Notes: generated by a model not told the origin, from the sequence alone. DNA of 47,913 bases from Nocardioides sp. (GCA_030698375.1 JAUYLL010000044.1:1-47913), one strand, 5' to 3'; counted from the first letter of the stretch, positions 7,026 through 17,779 are shown. Numbers and translations: made by a program.

Positions 7026-7826
7026 TCAGGACCGACCGCGCCGCGCGCCGTCTCCCGGGTCCTGCCATGCCGTCGTGCGGAACTCCTCGAGCGCGCCCAG
7101 CAGGTCGGCGGCGGCACTCTTCGAGACCGGGTCACCGCCCTGCTGCTTGAACCAGCCGAGCAGCCGGGTGCCGGGGATGAAGGCGACCCCCTCGATCTCC
7201 GTGCCGTCGGGCACGGCGTGTTGAGCGGCGCCCCACAGGACGACCGCAGGACGTACGGCGAGGGAGCCACCCGGCGCGCGCCGTCGACCACGGGTGTCTC
7301 GCGTCGTCACCGTCTGGGCGACGCCCTGGGCCCGGCCACGGGCCCGGTGCGCGGAGCGAGCCATGTCGGCGACGCTCGCCCGGTCGGCCTGGTTGCGCCA
7401 CTTCGAGTCCAGGACGACGAGCCCGCCTGCCCTCGTGAGGACGAGGTGGTCGATGTCGCCGCCCTGGGTGGTGATGCTGTCCACCCAGCCCCAGACGAGT
7501 CGGCGTCGCTTGGCCTGGCGCAGGACGTCGCGGGTGTTCTCCTCGCCCCAGGCGCCGCGCACGTGCCAGATCGCCTCCCGCTCGTGGGCGAGGAAGGCCG
7601 ACTGCATGAGGTGGAGGACCGCCGCCACGGCGGCGGTGTGTACGACGCCCAGCAGGTACCACCGGGCGGGGACGTCCGGCACGGCGACGAGGAGGACGAC
7701 GATGGCGAGGACGAACAGCCCAGTGAGCACTGCCGCGCAGCGGAGCAGGAGCCGGACGTTACGCCGCAGCCAGCGCCGTTTCTGTCGCCGAAGCTCTCGT
7801 TGTGAGTACGAGCGGAACCGGCTCAT
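7026..7826 (-). CDS. membrane-anchored NERD (nuclease-related) domain protein
   Basis: I start it at the ATG at 7826 (MSRFRSYSQRELRRQKRRW); an in-frame ATG at 7937 would overlap the divergent neighbour. The product has 266 residues. A basic N-terminus is followed by two membrane segments (residues about 26-47 and 54-75) and then a NERD domain: GAWGEENTRDVLRQ, GGDIDHLVLTRAGGLVVLDSKWR, where the Asp and the Asp-x-Lys resemble the nuclease-fold catalytic residues. NERD proteins are thought to act on nucleic acid, but few are characterised. The tail has a second conserved block (RPAVVLWG, GVAFIPGTRLLGWF). The start is uncertain as no clear binding site is visible. Confidence 0.75.
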   Translation of the reverse strand: MSRFRSYSQRELRRQKRRWLRRNVRLLLRCAAVLTGLFVLAIVVLLVAVPDVPARWYLLGVVHTAAVAAVLHLMQSAFLAHEREAIWHVRGAWGEENTRDVLRQAKRRRLVWGWVDSITTQGGDIDHLVLTRAGGLVVLDSKWRNQADRASVADMARSAHRARGRAQGVAQTVTTRDTRGRRRAPGGSLAVRPAVVLWGAAQHAVPDGTEIEGVAFIPGTRLLGWFKQQGGDPVSKSAAADLLGALEEFRTTAWQDPGDGARRGRS

Positions 7827-7946
7827 CTCCACCCCCGTGGCGCCACGCCGAAGTCGCTGAGGAACCGCATCGGCCGGGCGAGGCGAGACCTGAGGACGAG
7901 TACACGCCGTCGCGTGCTGGCTAGGTGCGTGCGTCATGCTCGGCCC

Positions 7947-8549
7947 GTGGAACGACGGTTGATGTGGGGTGCGGTGCTGCTCCTGCTGCGCCCGGTGTAC
8001 GTCGTCCTCGAGCTAGTCGTCGCGGCCCTTACGACGGGCGACTACAGCCTGATCCACGACACGGTGAGCGACCTGGGAGCGCTGGACTGCCTGCCCGCGT
8101 TCTGCTCGCCGTCGCACGACCTGATGAACGGCACCTTCATCGGCATCGGGATCCTGCTGGCTGCGGGAGCCGTGCTGCTCGCGCCGCGGTTCGGCCGCGT
8201 GCCGACGGCGCTGCTCGTCGTGGCGGGACTCAGCTCCGTGGTGACCGGCCTCGCCCCGATCGACCAGGGCGCCACCGCCCACGCACTGGCCGCGGCCCCG
8301 CTGTTCGTCTGCCAGCCGGTCGCGCTGCTCCTGCTGGGTCGCGCCGTGCGCGGGTCCCACTCCCGGCTGGCGGTCGGGCTCGTCCTCACCGGGGCCGGGA
8401 CCGCCGTCGCCGCGGTCGGCTTCATCCTCGCCGGGGACGCCGGTGGTGCGGGTCTGTGGGAGCGGGTCGCGCTGTGGCCGGTGCTGTTCGCGCTGGCCGT
8501 CGCCGGTGTCGTGGTGGCGCGGCGGGAACCCGCGCCGGTGCAGGCCTGA
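7947..8549 (+). CDS. DUF998 family integral membrane protein
   Basis: The 200-residue protein has about six hydrophobic segments (LMWGAVLLLLRPVYVVLELVV, GTFIGIGILLAAGAVLLAP, ALLVVAGLSSVVTGLAPID, and three more). The motif YSLIHDTVSDLGALDC after the first segment and GLAPIDQGATAHALAA are typical of DUF998 proteins. Their role is not known. I prefer the GTG at 7947, with a CATGCT hexamer 6 nt before it; the ATG at 7962 is possible too. Its 3' end converges on the metalloprotease gene 31 nt away. Confidence 0.7.
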   Translation: MERRLMWGAVLLLLRPVYVVLELVVAALTTGDYSLIHDTVSDLGALDCLPAFCSPSHDLMNGTFIGIGILLAAGAVLLAPRFGRVPTALLVVAGLSSVVTGLAPIDQGATAHALAAAPLFVCQPVALLLLGRAVRGSHSRLAVGLVLTGAGTAVAAVGFILAGDAGGAGLWERVALWPVLFALAVAGVVVARREPAPVQA

Positions 8550-8580
8550 GCAAGGACGAGGTGAGGCGCCCGCGCCCGGA

Positions 8581-11286
8581 TCAGCGGATGCGAAGGCGGA
8601 CCCAACGGCTGTACGGCGACCGCCCCACGGCGTTGCGAGCGGCGACGCGGACGCGGTACCGGCCGGGCTTCAGCTTGAAGACCGTCTTGCGTGCCGTGGG
8701 CTTCAGGCTTTTGTCCTTGCCCCGGCTGATGTCGACCAGGTAGCGGGTGATGCGGCTGCCATTGGGTTGTGCGGCCTGCCACCTCACGATCGCCCGCTTG
8801 CCGCGGACCACGACCTTGGGCGGCTTCATCTTGGTGGGGGCCAACGCTGCGGGCTGCTGGGCCCAGGTGAGCGTGAAGGGACCCGATCCGCCGGGACCGT
8901 CGAAGCCGTCGACCACGACGAGGTAGCGAGTGCCGGCGCGGGCGGCGAAGGAGATCGCGGCGTGGTAGCCGTTGCTGTCGTCGTTGCCGGCGACCTCGAC
9001 CAGGGCGCCCGGCTGCCCGGTGTACGCCGCCAGCGTGGTGTCGCGGCCCACGCCGCCGCCGGAGGTCTGCATCTGGACCGCACCGGCGGAGGAGGGCGTC
9101 CACGAGTACCAGACGGAGTAGCCGCCGGCGTCGTACGGGCTCGGCGGGACCGGGTCGATGCTCTCCCGCGTGGCGTAGGTGTTGTCGCCGGCAACGGAGC
9201 CGCTGGTGCCCGTCAGCACCTGGGCGGCGGCGACCGCGTCGTTCGACGGGCGGTCCGGTGTCTCGACGGTGATCGTCACTGTCGAGATCGGCGAGAAGCC
9301 GACCGCGTTCACCGCGGCGATGCCGACGACGTACGTGCCCTCGGCGAAGGCCCCGCCCTGCGAGATCACGACACCTCGGTCCGTCGATCCGAGCTGGCCG
9401 AGGTACGAGCCGTTGAGGTAGATCGCGTACCCGGTGATCGGCTGCGTACCGGTGCTCGCGGGCTCGGTCCACCAGGCGTTCAGCGTGTCCAGGGCAGGGT
9501 CGTAGGAACCGGTCACGTTGCGCGGGGCGCTCGGCGCGGCGGCAGGCGGCGCGCTCGTGGTCGCGCTGACGGTGACCGTCGGACCGGCGCCGGTGGCGTT
9601 CACCGCCCGCACCGAGAGCTGGTAGGTGGTGCCGGCAGTGAGGCCCGTGAAGGTGTGGCTGCGGGCCTCGCTCGGCAGGGTCACGCTGTCGGCCGAACCG
9701 GAGCGGGTCACGACGTACGCCGTCACCGGCGTGCCCCCTTCGGTGGCCGGGGCCGACCAGCTGAGGGTGAGAGCGTCGGTCTGCGCTGAGCCGGCCGCGA
9801 CGTCGCCCGGGGCGCTCGGCACTCCCTCGGCGACCTCGCCGTCGCAGCCGGGGGCGCTGATCGTGTAGGCGCCGAGGCTGGCGTAGTCGTCGTATCCCTG
9901 GGTGGCCCAGGTCCCGTCCCCGGCGCCCTCGACCCTCACCACCCACTGGTCCCCGTCGGTGGGGACCGTGAGGGACGCGCCGAGCCCGGACGCCGTGATG
10001 CCGTCACCGAGACCGGAGGGGGGCGCGGCGACGGCCCGCTGGGTCCCGTCGGCGTCGTGCAGCGTCGCGCGCACGTCGAGGTTCGGGGCGACCGCGGCGG
10101 GCGAGACCTCCACCATGCTGCCGGCCGTGCAGCTACCGAGCAGGTACGCGTCCACGTCCTCGCGCGTGCCGATGTAGGCCTCCCCCTCGGGAAGGGGCGA
10201 GGGAGTGGTGACCGAGTCGGACGCCTCGTCCGGTCGGCCGTCCAGGTACCCGGTCAGGATCTCCAGGTCGTCCTCCTGGTTGTCGGCGTCCGGGTAGGCC
10301 CCCGCGCTCCACTGCACGAGCGGGCGGTCGTAGCCGAGGCCCATGATGGGGGCCCAGATGCCGTGCCCCGCGTAGTAGCTCTGGGAGGCGGTCCCGTCGT
10401 GCGAGAGGCCGAGGTTGTGGCCGGCCTCGTGGGTGGCCGCCTCGGCGATGTTCTTGGGGTCGTTGCCCAAGGCCTGCGGGAAGACCCAGGCGGGCTGGTG
10501 CTGGCCGCCGACCAGGTCGAAGACGTCGAGGTAGGCGACCCCACCGCAGGCCCGGTCGCAGATCGTCGCGAACGGGTCGTCGCTCGGGGTGATCAGGACA
10601 CGGGTCCCGTAGACGGTGTCGCTCGAGGAGCTGCGGACCATGCCCGCCTCGCCTGGGTCCTCGGTCGTCACGTCGACGTCGAACGGCGCGAAGTCCTCGG
10701 CCACCATGGCCCAGATCTGCTGGACCATCAGTCGCTCGCCTGCACTGAAGAGGGGGCCGTCGCCGGCCGGGTCCCACGCGGGATGGGTGCCGGGCAGGAC
10801 GCCCATGTCGACCGCGTTCCACCACGACCCGGACACGTGGGCGCCGTCGAAGTCGAGCAGGATCGTCCGGCTCGCACCGGGGTTGCTGTGCAGCGCGAAG
10901 GTATCTGCCAGCGGCGCGACCAGGGTCGTCGCAGCGGACTCCGCCGTCGCGTGAGACTCCTCGTGCACGGGGTCGACGTAGTAGACCGAACCCTGAGGAT
11001 CGACCCAGACGCTGTCGTCCGTGCGGAGCAGCGAGCGGAGCTCTGCCGGGCGCAGGTCGTTGCGCGCGGCGGCCGTGCGGAGCTGGTCCCCGAGCTGCCG
11101 GATCGCCTTGCGGCCGCGCGCGGGCCCGTCGAGGAGGGGCTCCGCGGGCGCGATGCGGGTGCGCTCGGCCGGGGGGCCGGGCTCCTCCGCCGATGCGGTC
11201 GGGAAGGTCGCGACCGTGACCGGCGTCAGGGCGACGGCGAGGAGACAGCTCAGTGCTCGGCGTCGCTGATGCCCCGGTTGCTTCAC
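8581..11286 (-). CDS. secreted metzincin-type zinc metalloprotease with fibronectin III repeats
   Basis: The 901-residue protein starts at a GTG with a signal peptide (ALSCLLAVALTPVTVATFPTASA, cleaved near residue 33). After a propeptide-like region, a protease domain covers about 120-345. It has the extended zinc motif HEAGHNLGLSHD near residue 285 and a Met-turn APIMGLGY near 311, so it is a metzincin. Residues about 375-485 resemble a beta-sandwich, two fibronectin III domains follow (about 495-585 and 590-680), then a PPC-like domain (YSVWYSWTPSSAG, LVEVAGNDDSNG) and a third FN3 to the end. No sortase motif or membrane anchor is visible. It probably degrades extracellular protein, perhaps bound to polysaccharide or cell surface through the FN3 modules. 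Confidence 0.85.
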   Translation of the reverse strand: MKQPGHQRRRALSCLLAVALTPVTVATFPTASAEEPGPPAERTRIAPAEPLLDGPARGRKAIRQLGDQLRTAAARNDLRPAELRSLLRTDDSVWVDPQGSVYYVDPVHEESHATAESAATTLVAPLADTFALHSNPGASRTILLDFDGAHVSGSWWNAVDMGVLPGTHPAWDPAGDGPLFSAGERLMVQQIWAMVAEDFAPFDVDVTTEDPGEAGMVRSSSSDTVYGTRVLITPSDDPFATICDRACGGVAYLDVFDLVGGQHQPAWVFPQALGNDPKNIAEAATHEAGHNLGLSHDGTASQSYYAGHGIWAPIMGLGYDRPLVQWSAGAYPDADNQEDDLEILTGYLDGRPDEASDSVTTPSPLPEGEAYIGTREDVDAYLLGSCTAGSMVEVSPAAVAPNLDVRATLHDADGTQRAVAAPPSGLGDGITASGLGASLTVPTDGDQWVVRVEGAGDGTWATQGYDDYASLGAYTISAPGCDGEVAEGVPSAPGDVAAGSAQTDALTLSWSAPATEGGTPVTAYVVTRSGSADSVTLPSEARSHTFTGLTAGTTYQLSVRAVNATGAGPTVTVSATTSAPPAAAPSAPRNVTGSYDPALDTLNAWWTEPASTGTQPITGYAIYLNGSYLGQLGSTDRGVVISQGGAFAEGTYVVGIAAVNAVGFSPISTVTITVETPDRPSNDAVAAAQVLTGTSGSVAGDNTYATRESIDPVPPSPYDAGGYSVWYSWTPSSAGAVQMQTSGGGVGRDTTLAAYTGQPGALVEVAGNDDSNGYHAAISFAARAGTRYLVVVDGFDGPGGSGPFTLTWAQQPAALAPTKMKPPKVVVRGKRAIVRWQAAQPNGSRITRYLVDISRGKDKSLKPTARKTVFKLKPGRYRVRVAARNAVGRSPYSRWVRLRIR

Positions 11287-11292
11287 TGGCTC

Positions 11293-11298
11293 AGGGTA
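11293..11298 (-). promoter_or_regulatory. -10 hexamer of a leaderless protease promoter
   Basis: On the minus strand TACCCT lies exactly 6 nt before the GTG start at 11286. Confidence 0.5.
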
Positions 11299-11361
11299 GG
11301 GACGGGCTCCGGGGCGGGCGGTGTGTTTGCATGTTCCTTGATCAGGCCTTGCAGAACGCGG

Positions 11362-13185
11362 TCACTCTGTGACCACCAACCCGCCTGAGCCGGGCGGCAG
11401 CACGAGGACCTCTCCCTCGAGGGCCACCCCGTCGCCGGTGGTGAAGGCCAGGTCGAGATCGCCCTCCAGGCCCACCTCGGCCCGCACCTCCGCGTCCCCC
11501 GTGTTCACGGCGACGAGCACGGCGCGGCCGGGGCCCGACGTACCCCGCCACAGGCGGAAGAGGCCCGTCTCCTCGTCGGCGTCGGCGCTGACCGTGCCGA
11601 ACGCCGGGTCGGTGAGGGCAGGCAGGGTGCGCCGCAGCGTGGCCAGCTGCCGGTAGCGCTCCAGCATCCGGGCGCCCCGCCCCGACTCGGCCTCGCTCCA
11701 GTCGAGCTTGGAGCGCGCGAAGGTGGCGGGGTCCTGGGGGTCGGGGACGACGGCGGGGTCCCAGCCCATCCGCTCGAACTCCTCCAGCCGCCCCTCGGCG
11801 GTGGCCTTCCCGAGCTCGGGCTCGGGGTGGGAGGTGAAGAACGCGAACGGCGTCGACGCCGCGAGCTCCTCGCCCTGGAAGAGCATCGGCGTGAACGGCC
11901 CGGCCAGGGTGAGCAGCGCGGCGGAGCCGAGCCGGTGCTCGTCGAGGTGCTCGGTGAGCCGGTCGCCGCGGGCGCGGTTGCCGATCTGGTCGTGGTTCTG
12001 GTTGCAGACCACCAGCCGCCATGTCGGCATGTGCCCGACGTCGACCGGGGCGCCGTGGTCGCGGTCGCGGAACGACGAGAACGTCCCGTCGTGGAAGAAC
12101 CCGCGCTCGCACACCTTCGCCAGTGCCGACAGCGGCGCGAAGTCGGCGTAGTAGCCGTCGGTCTCCCCGCTCAGCGCCACATGCACCGCGTGGTGGAAGT
12201 CGTCGCTCCACTGCGCGTCCAGCCCGTACCCGCCGGCCTCCCGGGGCGTGACCAGCTTCGGGTCGTTGAGGTCCGACTCCGCGACCAGGGTCAGCGGCCG
12301 GCCCAGGTGCGTCGAGAGCGCAGCGGTCTCGACCGCCATCTCCTCCAGGAGGTGGACCGGCGAGGAGTCGGCCAGGGCGTGCACGGCGTCGAGCCGCAGT
12401 GCGTCGACGTGGAAGTCGGTGAACCACATCCGCACGTTGTCGAGGACGTAGCGCCGCACCTCCGCCGACCCGTCCTGGTCGAGGTTGAGCAGGTCGCCCC
12501 AGGTGTTCGCCCCGCTCTTGAGGTACGGCGCGAACATCGGCAGGTAGTTGCCCGACGGCCCCAGGTGGTTGTGGACCACGTCCTGCACCACCCCGAGCCC
12601 GGCCGTGTGGCAGGCGTCGACGAAGCGCTGGTACGCCGCGGGGCCGCCGTACGGCTCGTGGACGGCGGACCACAGCACGCCGTCATAGCCCCAGTTGTGG
12701 GTGCCGTTGACCGCGTTGACCGGCATCACCTCGACCAGGTCGACGCCGAGCGAGAGCAGGTGGTCGAGCCGGTCGATCGCGGCGTCGAGGGTGCCCTCGG
12801 GCGTGAAGGTGCCGACGTGCATCTCGTAGATCACCGCCCCGGCCAGCTGGCGCCCGGTCCAAGTCTCGTCGGTCCAGCTGAAGTCGCCCGGGTCGAAGGT
12901 GCGCGAGAGGTCGTGGACGCCGGCGGGCTGGCGGCGCGAGCGCGGGTCCGGCACCGGGGTCTCGTGGTCGTCGACCAGGTAGCCGTAGTCGACCTCGCGG
13001 CCCGCCACCGGGTGCGGCACCGGGCCGTCCGGCACCCACCAGTCGTCTGCGCCGCGGCGCATCTCGACGGTCTCGGCCGCCGCGCCCGCCACGGTCGCCT
13101 CGCCGTCCTCGTTCGCCGGGCGGACGACGAGGCGGAGGCGCTCGGGCCGGGGGGCCCAGACGGCGTACGGGGGACGGTTAGGCAC
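11362..13185 (-). CDS. treZ: malto-oligosyltrehalose trehalohydrolase
   Basis: TreZ releases trehalose from maltooligosyl-trehalose made by TreY. The GTG at 13185 overlaps the treY stop by 8 bp and starts directly at [19 protein letters not shown], the beginning of the N-terminal CBM48-like domain. The GH13 barrel follows: [20 protein letters not shown], the nucleophile region DALRLDAVH (Asp near 265), the acid AESDLND (Glu near 302) and NHDQIGN. Length 607 is normal. It is the last gene of glgX-treY-treZ, so the three enzymes should be made together. Nothing suggests damage. Confidence 0.95.
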   Translation of the reverse strand: MPNRPPYAVWAPRPERLRLVVRPANEDGEATVAGAAAETVEMRRGADDWWVPDGPVPHPVAGREVDYGYLVDDHETPVPDPRSRRQPAGVHDLSRTFDPGDFSWTDETWTGRQLAGAVIYEMHVGTFTPEGTLDAAIDRLDHLLSLGVDLVEVMPVNAVNGTHNWGYDGVLWSAVHEPYGGPAAYQRFVDACHTAGLGVVQDVVHNHLGPSGNYLPMFAPYLKSGANTWGDLLNLDQDGSAEVRRYVLDNVRMWFTDFHVDALRLDAVHALADSSPVHLLEEMAVETAALSTHLGRPLTLVAESDLNDPKLVTPREAGGYGLDAQWSDDFHHAVHVALSGETDGYYADFAPLSALAKVCERGFFHDGTFSSFRDRDHGAPVDVGHMPTWRLVVCNQNHDQIGNRARGDRLTEHLDEHRLGSAALLTLAGPFTPMLFQGEELAASTPFAFFTSHPEPELGKATAEGRLEEFERMGWDPAVVPDPQDPATFARSKLDWSEAESGRGARMLERYRQLATLRRTLPALTDPAFGTVSADADEETGLFRLWRGTSGPGRAVLVAVNTGDAEVRAEVGLEGDLDLAFTTGDGVALEGEVLVLPPGSGGLVVTE

Positions 13186-15589
13186 CGGTGCGCTCCAGCA
13201 GGGCGACGGGCAGGTCGGCGAGCAGCTCGGCCAGCGGTACGGCGCCACTCAGCCCCGCGCGCCCGCTCAGGACCTCGCGCCACGTCCCGGCTGGCAGGCG
13301 CAGGATGGTGTCGCCCCAACCGTCACGCGCCGCGAGGCCGACGGGGAGCCTGGTGACGACGGTGACGGCGCCGCCGCGGTCGAACGCGAGCGCGTGTGGT
13401 GCGGCCACGCCCTCGGCGGCGAGCGGGGCGTAGGAACCGAACAGGTCGGGACGCTCGCGGCGTAGGGCGAGCGCACTGTGCACGACCCGCAGCTTCGCGG
13501 TGCCCGGGTCCTCGGGGGAGCTGGTCAGTGGGGTCTGGGCGCCGTCGCGGACGGCGGCGAGCAGGTCGGCGCGCAGGTGGAGGTCGATGGTGCGGCGGTT
13601 GTCGGGGTCGACGAGGCTCTGCTCCCACAGCTCGCTGCCCTGGTAGACGTCGGGCACCCCCGGCACCGTCAGCGACAGGAGCTTGGCAGCGAGTGCGTTG
13701 CTCCACCCCGGTCCGGCGGTGCGCTCGACCAGGCCGATGACGGTGCGGTGCACCTCGGGGTCCTCGAAGATGGCGCCGACCGCGCGGTGCACGGCCGCCT
13801 CGTACTCCTCGTCCGGCTCGGTCCAGGTGGTGCGGTCACCGGCCTCGCGCATCGCCTTCTCGGCGTAGGCGTGCAGGCGTGCGCGCAGGTCCGGTGCGCC
13901 GACGTCACCGGCCGGCCACGCGCCGACGACCGCCTGCCACAGCAGCGCCCCGAAGCCGGGGTCGGGCAGCGGGGTAAGCGCGAGCAGCCGGTCCAGCGCC
14001 GCGGTCCACACGTCGGGGATCTCCGCGAGCACGGTGATCCGGGCGCGGACGTCCTCGCCGCGCTTGGTGTCGTGGGTCGACAGGGTGGTCATCGCGTGCG
14101 GCCGCTCGTGCTGGCGCCGGGCCATCGCGGCGTGGAACTCGGTCGGCGTGTGCGCGAAGACGCTCGGGTCACCACCGACTTCGTTGAGCGAGGTGAGCCG
14201 GGAGAAGCGGTAGAACGCGCAGTCCTCGACGCCCTTGGCCATCACCATCCCGCTGGTCTGCTGGAGGCGCAGCGCGGGGTCGCTGGCCGGGTCCGAGAGC
14301 ACCGGCAGCAGCTCGTCGAGCGTCGCGGCGAGGTCGGGCCGGTGCCGGCGGGCGGCGGCGAAGGCGTGGTCGAGGTGGTCACGCCCCTCGGGCAGGTAGG
14401 AGCGGTAGACCCCGAAGCAGGCGAGCAGCTCGGCCACCGCGTCCTCGACGGCGGGGAAGCGCAGGTCGGGCCGCAGGTAGCGCACCTCGCGGGTGATCCG
14501 GCGTACCTCGGAGTGGAGGATCGTGTCGGCCACGGTGCGCTTGGTGTCGTGGGTCATCTGCTCCCAGTCGACCGGGCCTCCGCGCAGCCGGGTCTCGAGC
14601 GCGTCGAGCGGCTCCTGGCCGGCCGGGTCGGTGAGCACCCGGTCGACCCAGGCGAGGGCGTCGTACCCGGTGGTTCCGGCGGTCGCCCAGGACTGCGGCA
14701 GCTCCTCACCGGGCTCGGTGATCTTCTCCACCAGCACGTAGGCGCCGCCGGTCAGCTCGGCGAGGTCGTCGAGGTAGCCCTTCGGGTCGCGCAGGCCGTC
14801 GGGGTGGTCGACCCGCAGCCCGTCGACGAGGCCCTCGTCGAACCAGCGCCTGATCTCCACGTGGGAGTCGGCGAAGACCTCCGGGTCCTCCACGCGTACG
14901 GCGGCCAGCTCGTTGACCGCGAAGAACCTGCGGTAGTTGAGGCCGTCGTCGGCGACGTGCCAGTTGACCAGCTCGTAGTGCTGGCGCTCGTGCACGGCCT
15001 GGGCCAGCTTGCCGGGGTCCCCGGTGAGGTCGAGGCCGTCCAGGCTCCCGGGCGCGATGGGGAACCGGTGGTCGAAGTAGCGAACCTCCGTCGGCGTGCC
15101 CGCCCCCGGTGCCGGGTGGAGCTCGAGGTGGCCGACCGGACCGCCGTCGGGGGAGCGGTCGTCGTCGCCCACGATCGGGATGCGGATCTTGCCGTCGCCG
15201 GCGCCCCAGTCGATGTCGAAGGCGACCGCGTGCTCGGAGTCGCGCCCGTGCTTCAGCACGTCCCACCACCACGGGTCCTCGTGCGGGGTGGCGATGCCCA
15301 CGTGGTTCGGGACGATGTCGACCAGGACGCCCATCCCGAGCCGGCGTGCCTCGGCGGAGGCAGCGGCCAGGCCCTCGGCGCCCCCGCGGGAGTCGTCGAG
15401 GTGGTCGTGGGCCACCACGTCGTACCCGTGGTCGCTGCCGGGCTCGGCGGCTAGCAGCGGGGAGAGGTAGACCCAGTCGACGCCGAGATCGCGCAGGTAC
15501 GGCAGCCGGCGGGCGACCTCGAAGAGGTCCTGGTCGGCGGTGACCTGGAAGCGGTAGGTGCTCAGCGGGATGCGCAGGGGGTGGGGCAC
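13178..15589 (-). CDS. treY: malto-oligosyltrehalose synthase
   Basis: TreY isomerises the reducing-end glucose of maltodextrins into a terminal trehalose unit. The 803-residue GH13 protein begins [29 protein letters not shown] with [25 protein letters not shown], both family marks. Catalytic-region motifs are [20 protein letters not shown] and LVEKI, with [18 protein letters not shown] further on and [14 protein letters not shown] near the end. The GTG start is 3 nt after the glgX stop and its end overlaps treZ. Linear alpha-glucans from GlgX are its likely substrate. Confidence 0.95.
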   Translation of the reverse strand: MPHPLRIPLSTYRFQVTADQDLFEVARRLPYLRDLGVDWVYLSPLLAAEPGSDHGYDVVAHDHLDDSRGGAEGLAAASAEARRLGMGVLVDIVPNHVGIATPHEDPWWWDVLKHGRDSEHAVAFDIDWGAGDGKIRIPIVGDDDRSPDGGPVGHLELHPAPGAGTPTEVRYFDHRFPIAPGSLDGLDLTGDPGKLAQAVHERQHYELVNWHVADDGLNYRRFFAVNELAAVRVEDPEVFADSHVEIRRWFDEGLVDGLRVDHPDGLRDPKGYLDDLAELTGGAYVLVEKITEPGEELPQSWATAGTTGYDALAWVDRVLTDPAGQEPLDALETRLRGGPVDWEQMTHDTKRTVADTILHSEVRRITREVRYLRPDLRFPAVEDAVAELLACFGVYRSYLPEGRDHLDHAFAAARRHRPDLAATLDELLPVLSDPASDPALRLQQTSGMVMAKGVEDCAFYRFSRLTSLNEVGGDPSVFAHTPTEFHAAMARRQHERPHAMTTLSTHDTKRGEDVRARITVLAEIPDVWTAALDRLLALTPLPDPGFGALLWQAVVGAWPAGDVGAPDLRARLHAYAEKAMREAGDRTTWTEPDEEYEAAVHRAVGAIFEDPEVHRTVIGLVERTAGPGWSNALAAKLLSLTVPGVPDVYQGSELWEQSLVDPDNRRTIDLHLRADLLAAVRDGAQTPLTSSPEDPGTAKLRVVHSALALRRERPDLFGSYAPLAAEGVAAPHALAFDRGGAVTVVTRLPVGLAARDGWGDTILRLPAGTWREVLSGRAGLSGAVPLAELLADLPVALLERTGA

Positions 15590-15592
15590 GGC

Positions 15593-17779
15593 TCAGCGCT
15601 CACCCTGCTCGGAACCACCCTGCTCGCGCGCCCGCTCCGACTGGGCGGCCAGCGACGCGGCCACCGAGTGGTCGATCTCGACCTCGGCCTCCCCGTGCTC
15701 GCGGAGCACCAGGACGCTGCGTGACTCCAGGGGCACGGTCGCGCCGGCCTGGTGGGTGCCACTGCTGGCGTCGCCGGTGTCGAGGACGACGTCCCAGGCG
15801 GCGGCGTACTCCTCGGGCGGGAGGGTGATGTCGGCCGGACCGTCGGCGTTGAAGTAGAGCAGGAAGTGGTCGTCGGTGATCGCGCCGCCGCGTTCGTCGA
15901 CGCCGGCGATGCCGTGGCCGTTGAGGTACATCCCCAGGGCCTTCGCCTCGCTCTCCCAGTGGCCCTCCTCCATCGCGCGGCCGTCGAGCCCCAGCCAGAC
16001 GATGTCGTTGAGCCGCTCGCCGTCGCCGGTGCGGACGGTGGTGCCGGTGAAGAACCGCTTGCGGCGGAAGGTCGGGTGGTCGCGGCGCAACCGGGCGACG
16101 GTGGCGGTGAACTCGACCAGCGGCTGGTCGGCCTGGTCCCAGTGCACCCACGAGATCTCGGAGTCCTGGGCGTAGGTGTTGTTGTTGCCCTGCTGGGTGC
16201 GGCCCATCTCGTCGCCGTGCGCCAGCATCGGGACACCCTGGCTGAGCAGCAGCGTCGCGATGAAGTTGCGCTGGGCACGGGCGCGGAGCTCGAGCACCTC
16301 GGGGTCGTCGGTGGGGCCCTCGGCTCCGTGGTTCCAGGACCGGTTGTGGCTCTCCCCGTCCTGGGAGTCCTCGCCGTTGGCCTCGTTGTGCTTTTCGTTG
16401 TAGGACACCAGGTCGGCCAGGGTGAACCCGTCGTGCGCCGTGACGAAGTTGATGCTCGCCACCGGGCGACGGCCGGAGTGCTCGTAGTAGTCGCTCGACC
16501 CGGCCAGCCGGCTGGCGAACTCGCCCAGGCTCGGCTCCCCGCGCCAGAAGTCGCGGACGGTGTCGCGGTAGGCGCCGTTCCACTCCGTCCACTGCGGCGG
16601 GAAGTTGCCGACCTGGTAGCCACCCGGCCCGACGTCCCAGGGCTCGGCGATCAGCTTCACCTGGCTGACGACCGGGTCCTGCTGGACGAGCTCGAAGAAC
16701 GTCGCCAGCCGGTCGACGTCGTAGAACTCGCGCGCCAGCGTCGAGGCGAGGTCGAACCGGAAACCGTCGACGTGCATCTCGGTCACCCAGTAGCGCAGCG
16801 AGTCCATGATCAGCTGCAGCGAGTGCGGGTGGCGGACGTTGAGGGAGTTTCCTGTCCCGGTGTAGTCCATGTAGTACTGCTCGTCGTCCTCGACGAGGCG
16901 GTAGTACGCCGCGTTGTCGATGCCCTTGAAGCTCAGCGTCGGACCGAGGTGGTTGCCCTCCGCGGTGTGGTTGTAGACCACGTCGAGGATCACCTCGATG
17001 CCGGCGGCGTGCATCGCCTTCACCATCGATTTGAACTCCTGCACCTGTTGACCGCGCTCGCCGGTGGCGGCGTACTCCGCCTGCGGAGCGAAGAAGGCGA
17101 GGGTGTTGTAGCCCCAGTAGTTGCGCAGGCCCTTCTCCAGCAGCGTGTTGTCCTGCACGAACTGGTGGACCGGCATCAGCTCGATCGCGGTGACCCCGAG
17201 CCGGGTCAGGTGGTCGGTGACCGCCGGGTGCTCGAGGGCGGCGTACGTCCCGCGCACGTCCTCGGGGATGTCGGGGTGCAGCTGGGTCAGGCCCTTGACG
17301 TGGGCCTCGTAGATGACCGTCTCGTTGTACGGCGTCCCCGGCCGCCGGTCGCCCTCCCAGTCGAAGAACGGGTTGACCACGACGCCGTGGGTCATGTGCG
17401 GCGCGGAGTCCTCGTCGTTGCGCTCGTCGGGGGCATCGAACTGGTAGCCGAAGAGTGCGGGGTCCCAGTCGATCTTGCCGCTGGTGGCCTTGGCGTAGGG
17501 GTCCAGCAGCAGCTTGTTCGGGTTGCAGCGCAGGCCGCGTTCGGGGTCGTGCGGGCCGTGGATGCGGTAGCCGTAGCGCTGGCCGGGCTGGACGCTCGGC
17601 AGGTAGCAGTGCCAGACGAAGGCGTCGACCTCGGTGACCTCGATGCGCTCCTCGGTGCCGTCCTCCTCGAAGAGGCAGAGCTCGACCCGGTCGGCGACCT
17701 CGCTGAACAGGGCGAAGTTGGTGCCGCTGCCGTCGAAGGTGGCGCCCAGGGGGTACGCCGTGCCGGGCCAGACGTCCAC
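15593..17779 (-). CDS. glgX: glycogen debranching enzyme GlgX
   Basis: GlgX cleaves alpha-1,6 branches of glycogen limit dextrins. The 728-residue protein starts at a GTG with GAGGAG 8 nt upstream. It opens with the CBM48-type sequence PLGATFDGSGTNFALFSEVADRVELCLF, followed by a GH13 barrel with VILDVVYNHTAEGNHLGPTL, the nucleophile motif VDGFRFDLAS, the acid in LIAEPWDVG and the NFVTAHDGFTLADLV motif. It is the first gene of the operon with treY and treZ, so glycogen is debranched and then capped and cut to trehalose. This route gives an osmolyte or stress solute without UDP-glucose. Confidence 0.95.
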   Translation of the reverse strand: MDVWPGTAYPLGATFDGSGTNFALFSEVADRVELCLFEEDGTEERIEVTEVDAFVWHCYLPSVQPGQRYGYRIHGPHDPERGLRCNPNKLLLDPYAKATSGKIDWDPALFGYQFDAPDERNDEDSAPHMTHGVVVNPFFDWEGDRRPGTPYNETVIYEAHVKGLTQLHPDIPEDVRGTYAALEHPAVTDHLTRLGVTAIELMPVHQFVQDNTLLEKGLRNYWGYNTLAFFAPQAEYAATGERGQQVQEFKSMVKAMHAAGIEVILDVVYNHTAEGNHLGPTLSFKGIDNAAYYRLVEDDEQYYMDYTGTGNSLNVRHPHSLQLIMDSLRYWVTEMHVDGFRFDLASTLAREFYDVDRLATFFELVQQDPVVSQVKLIAEPWDVGPGGYQVGNFPPQWTEWNGAYRDTVRDFWRGEPSLGEFASRLAGSSDYYEHSGRRPVASINFVTAHDGFTLADLVSYNEKHNEANGEDSQDGESHNRSWNHGAEGPTDDPEVLELRARAQRNFIATLLLSQGVPMLAHGDEMGRTQQGNNNTYAQDSEISWVHWDQADQPLVEFTATVARLRRDHPTFRRKRFFTGTTVRTGDGERLNDIVWLGLDGRAMEEGHWESEAKALGMYLNGHGIAGVDERGGAITDDHFLLYFNADGPADITLPPEEYAAAWDVVLDTGDASSGTHQAGATVPLESRSVLVLREHGEAEVEIDHSVAASLAAQSERAREQGGSEQGER

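Noticed and set aside
7827-7937. Longer start for the NERD protein at 7937
   Set aside because: It would overlap the divergent DUF998 gene and has no binding site; the added residues show no domain.
8042-9946. Long open frame antisense to the protease gene
   Set aside because: High GC leaves long open frames on the opposite strand; the product is Arg/Pro/Gly-rich low-complexity sequence without domain, and the protease frame is clearly the coding one.
13478-15454. Long open frame antisense to treY
   Set aside because: It mirrors treY codons, has no motif, and treY is intact on the other strand.
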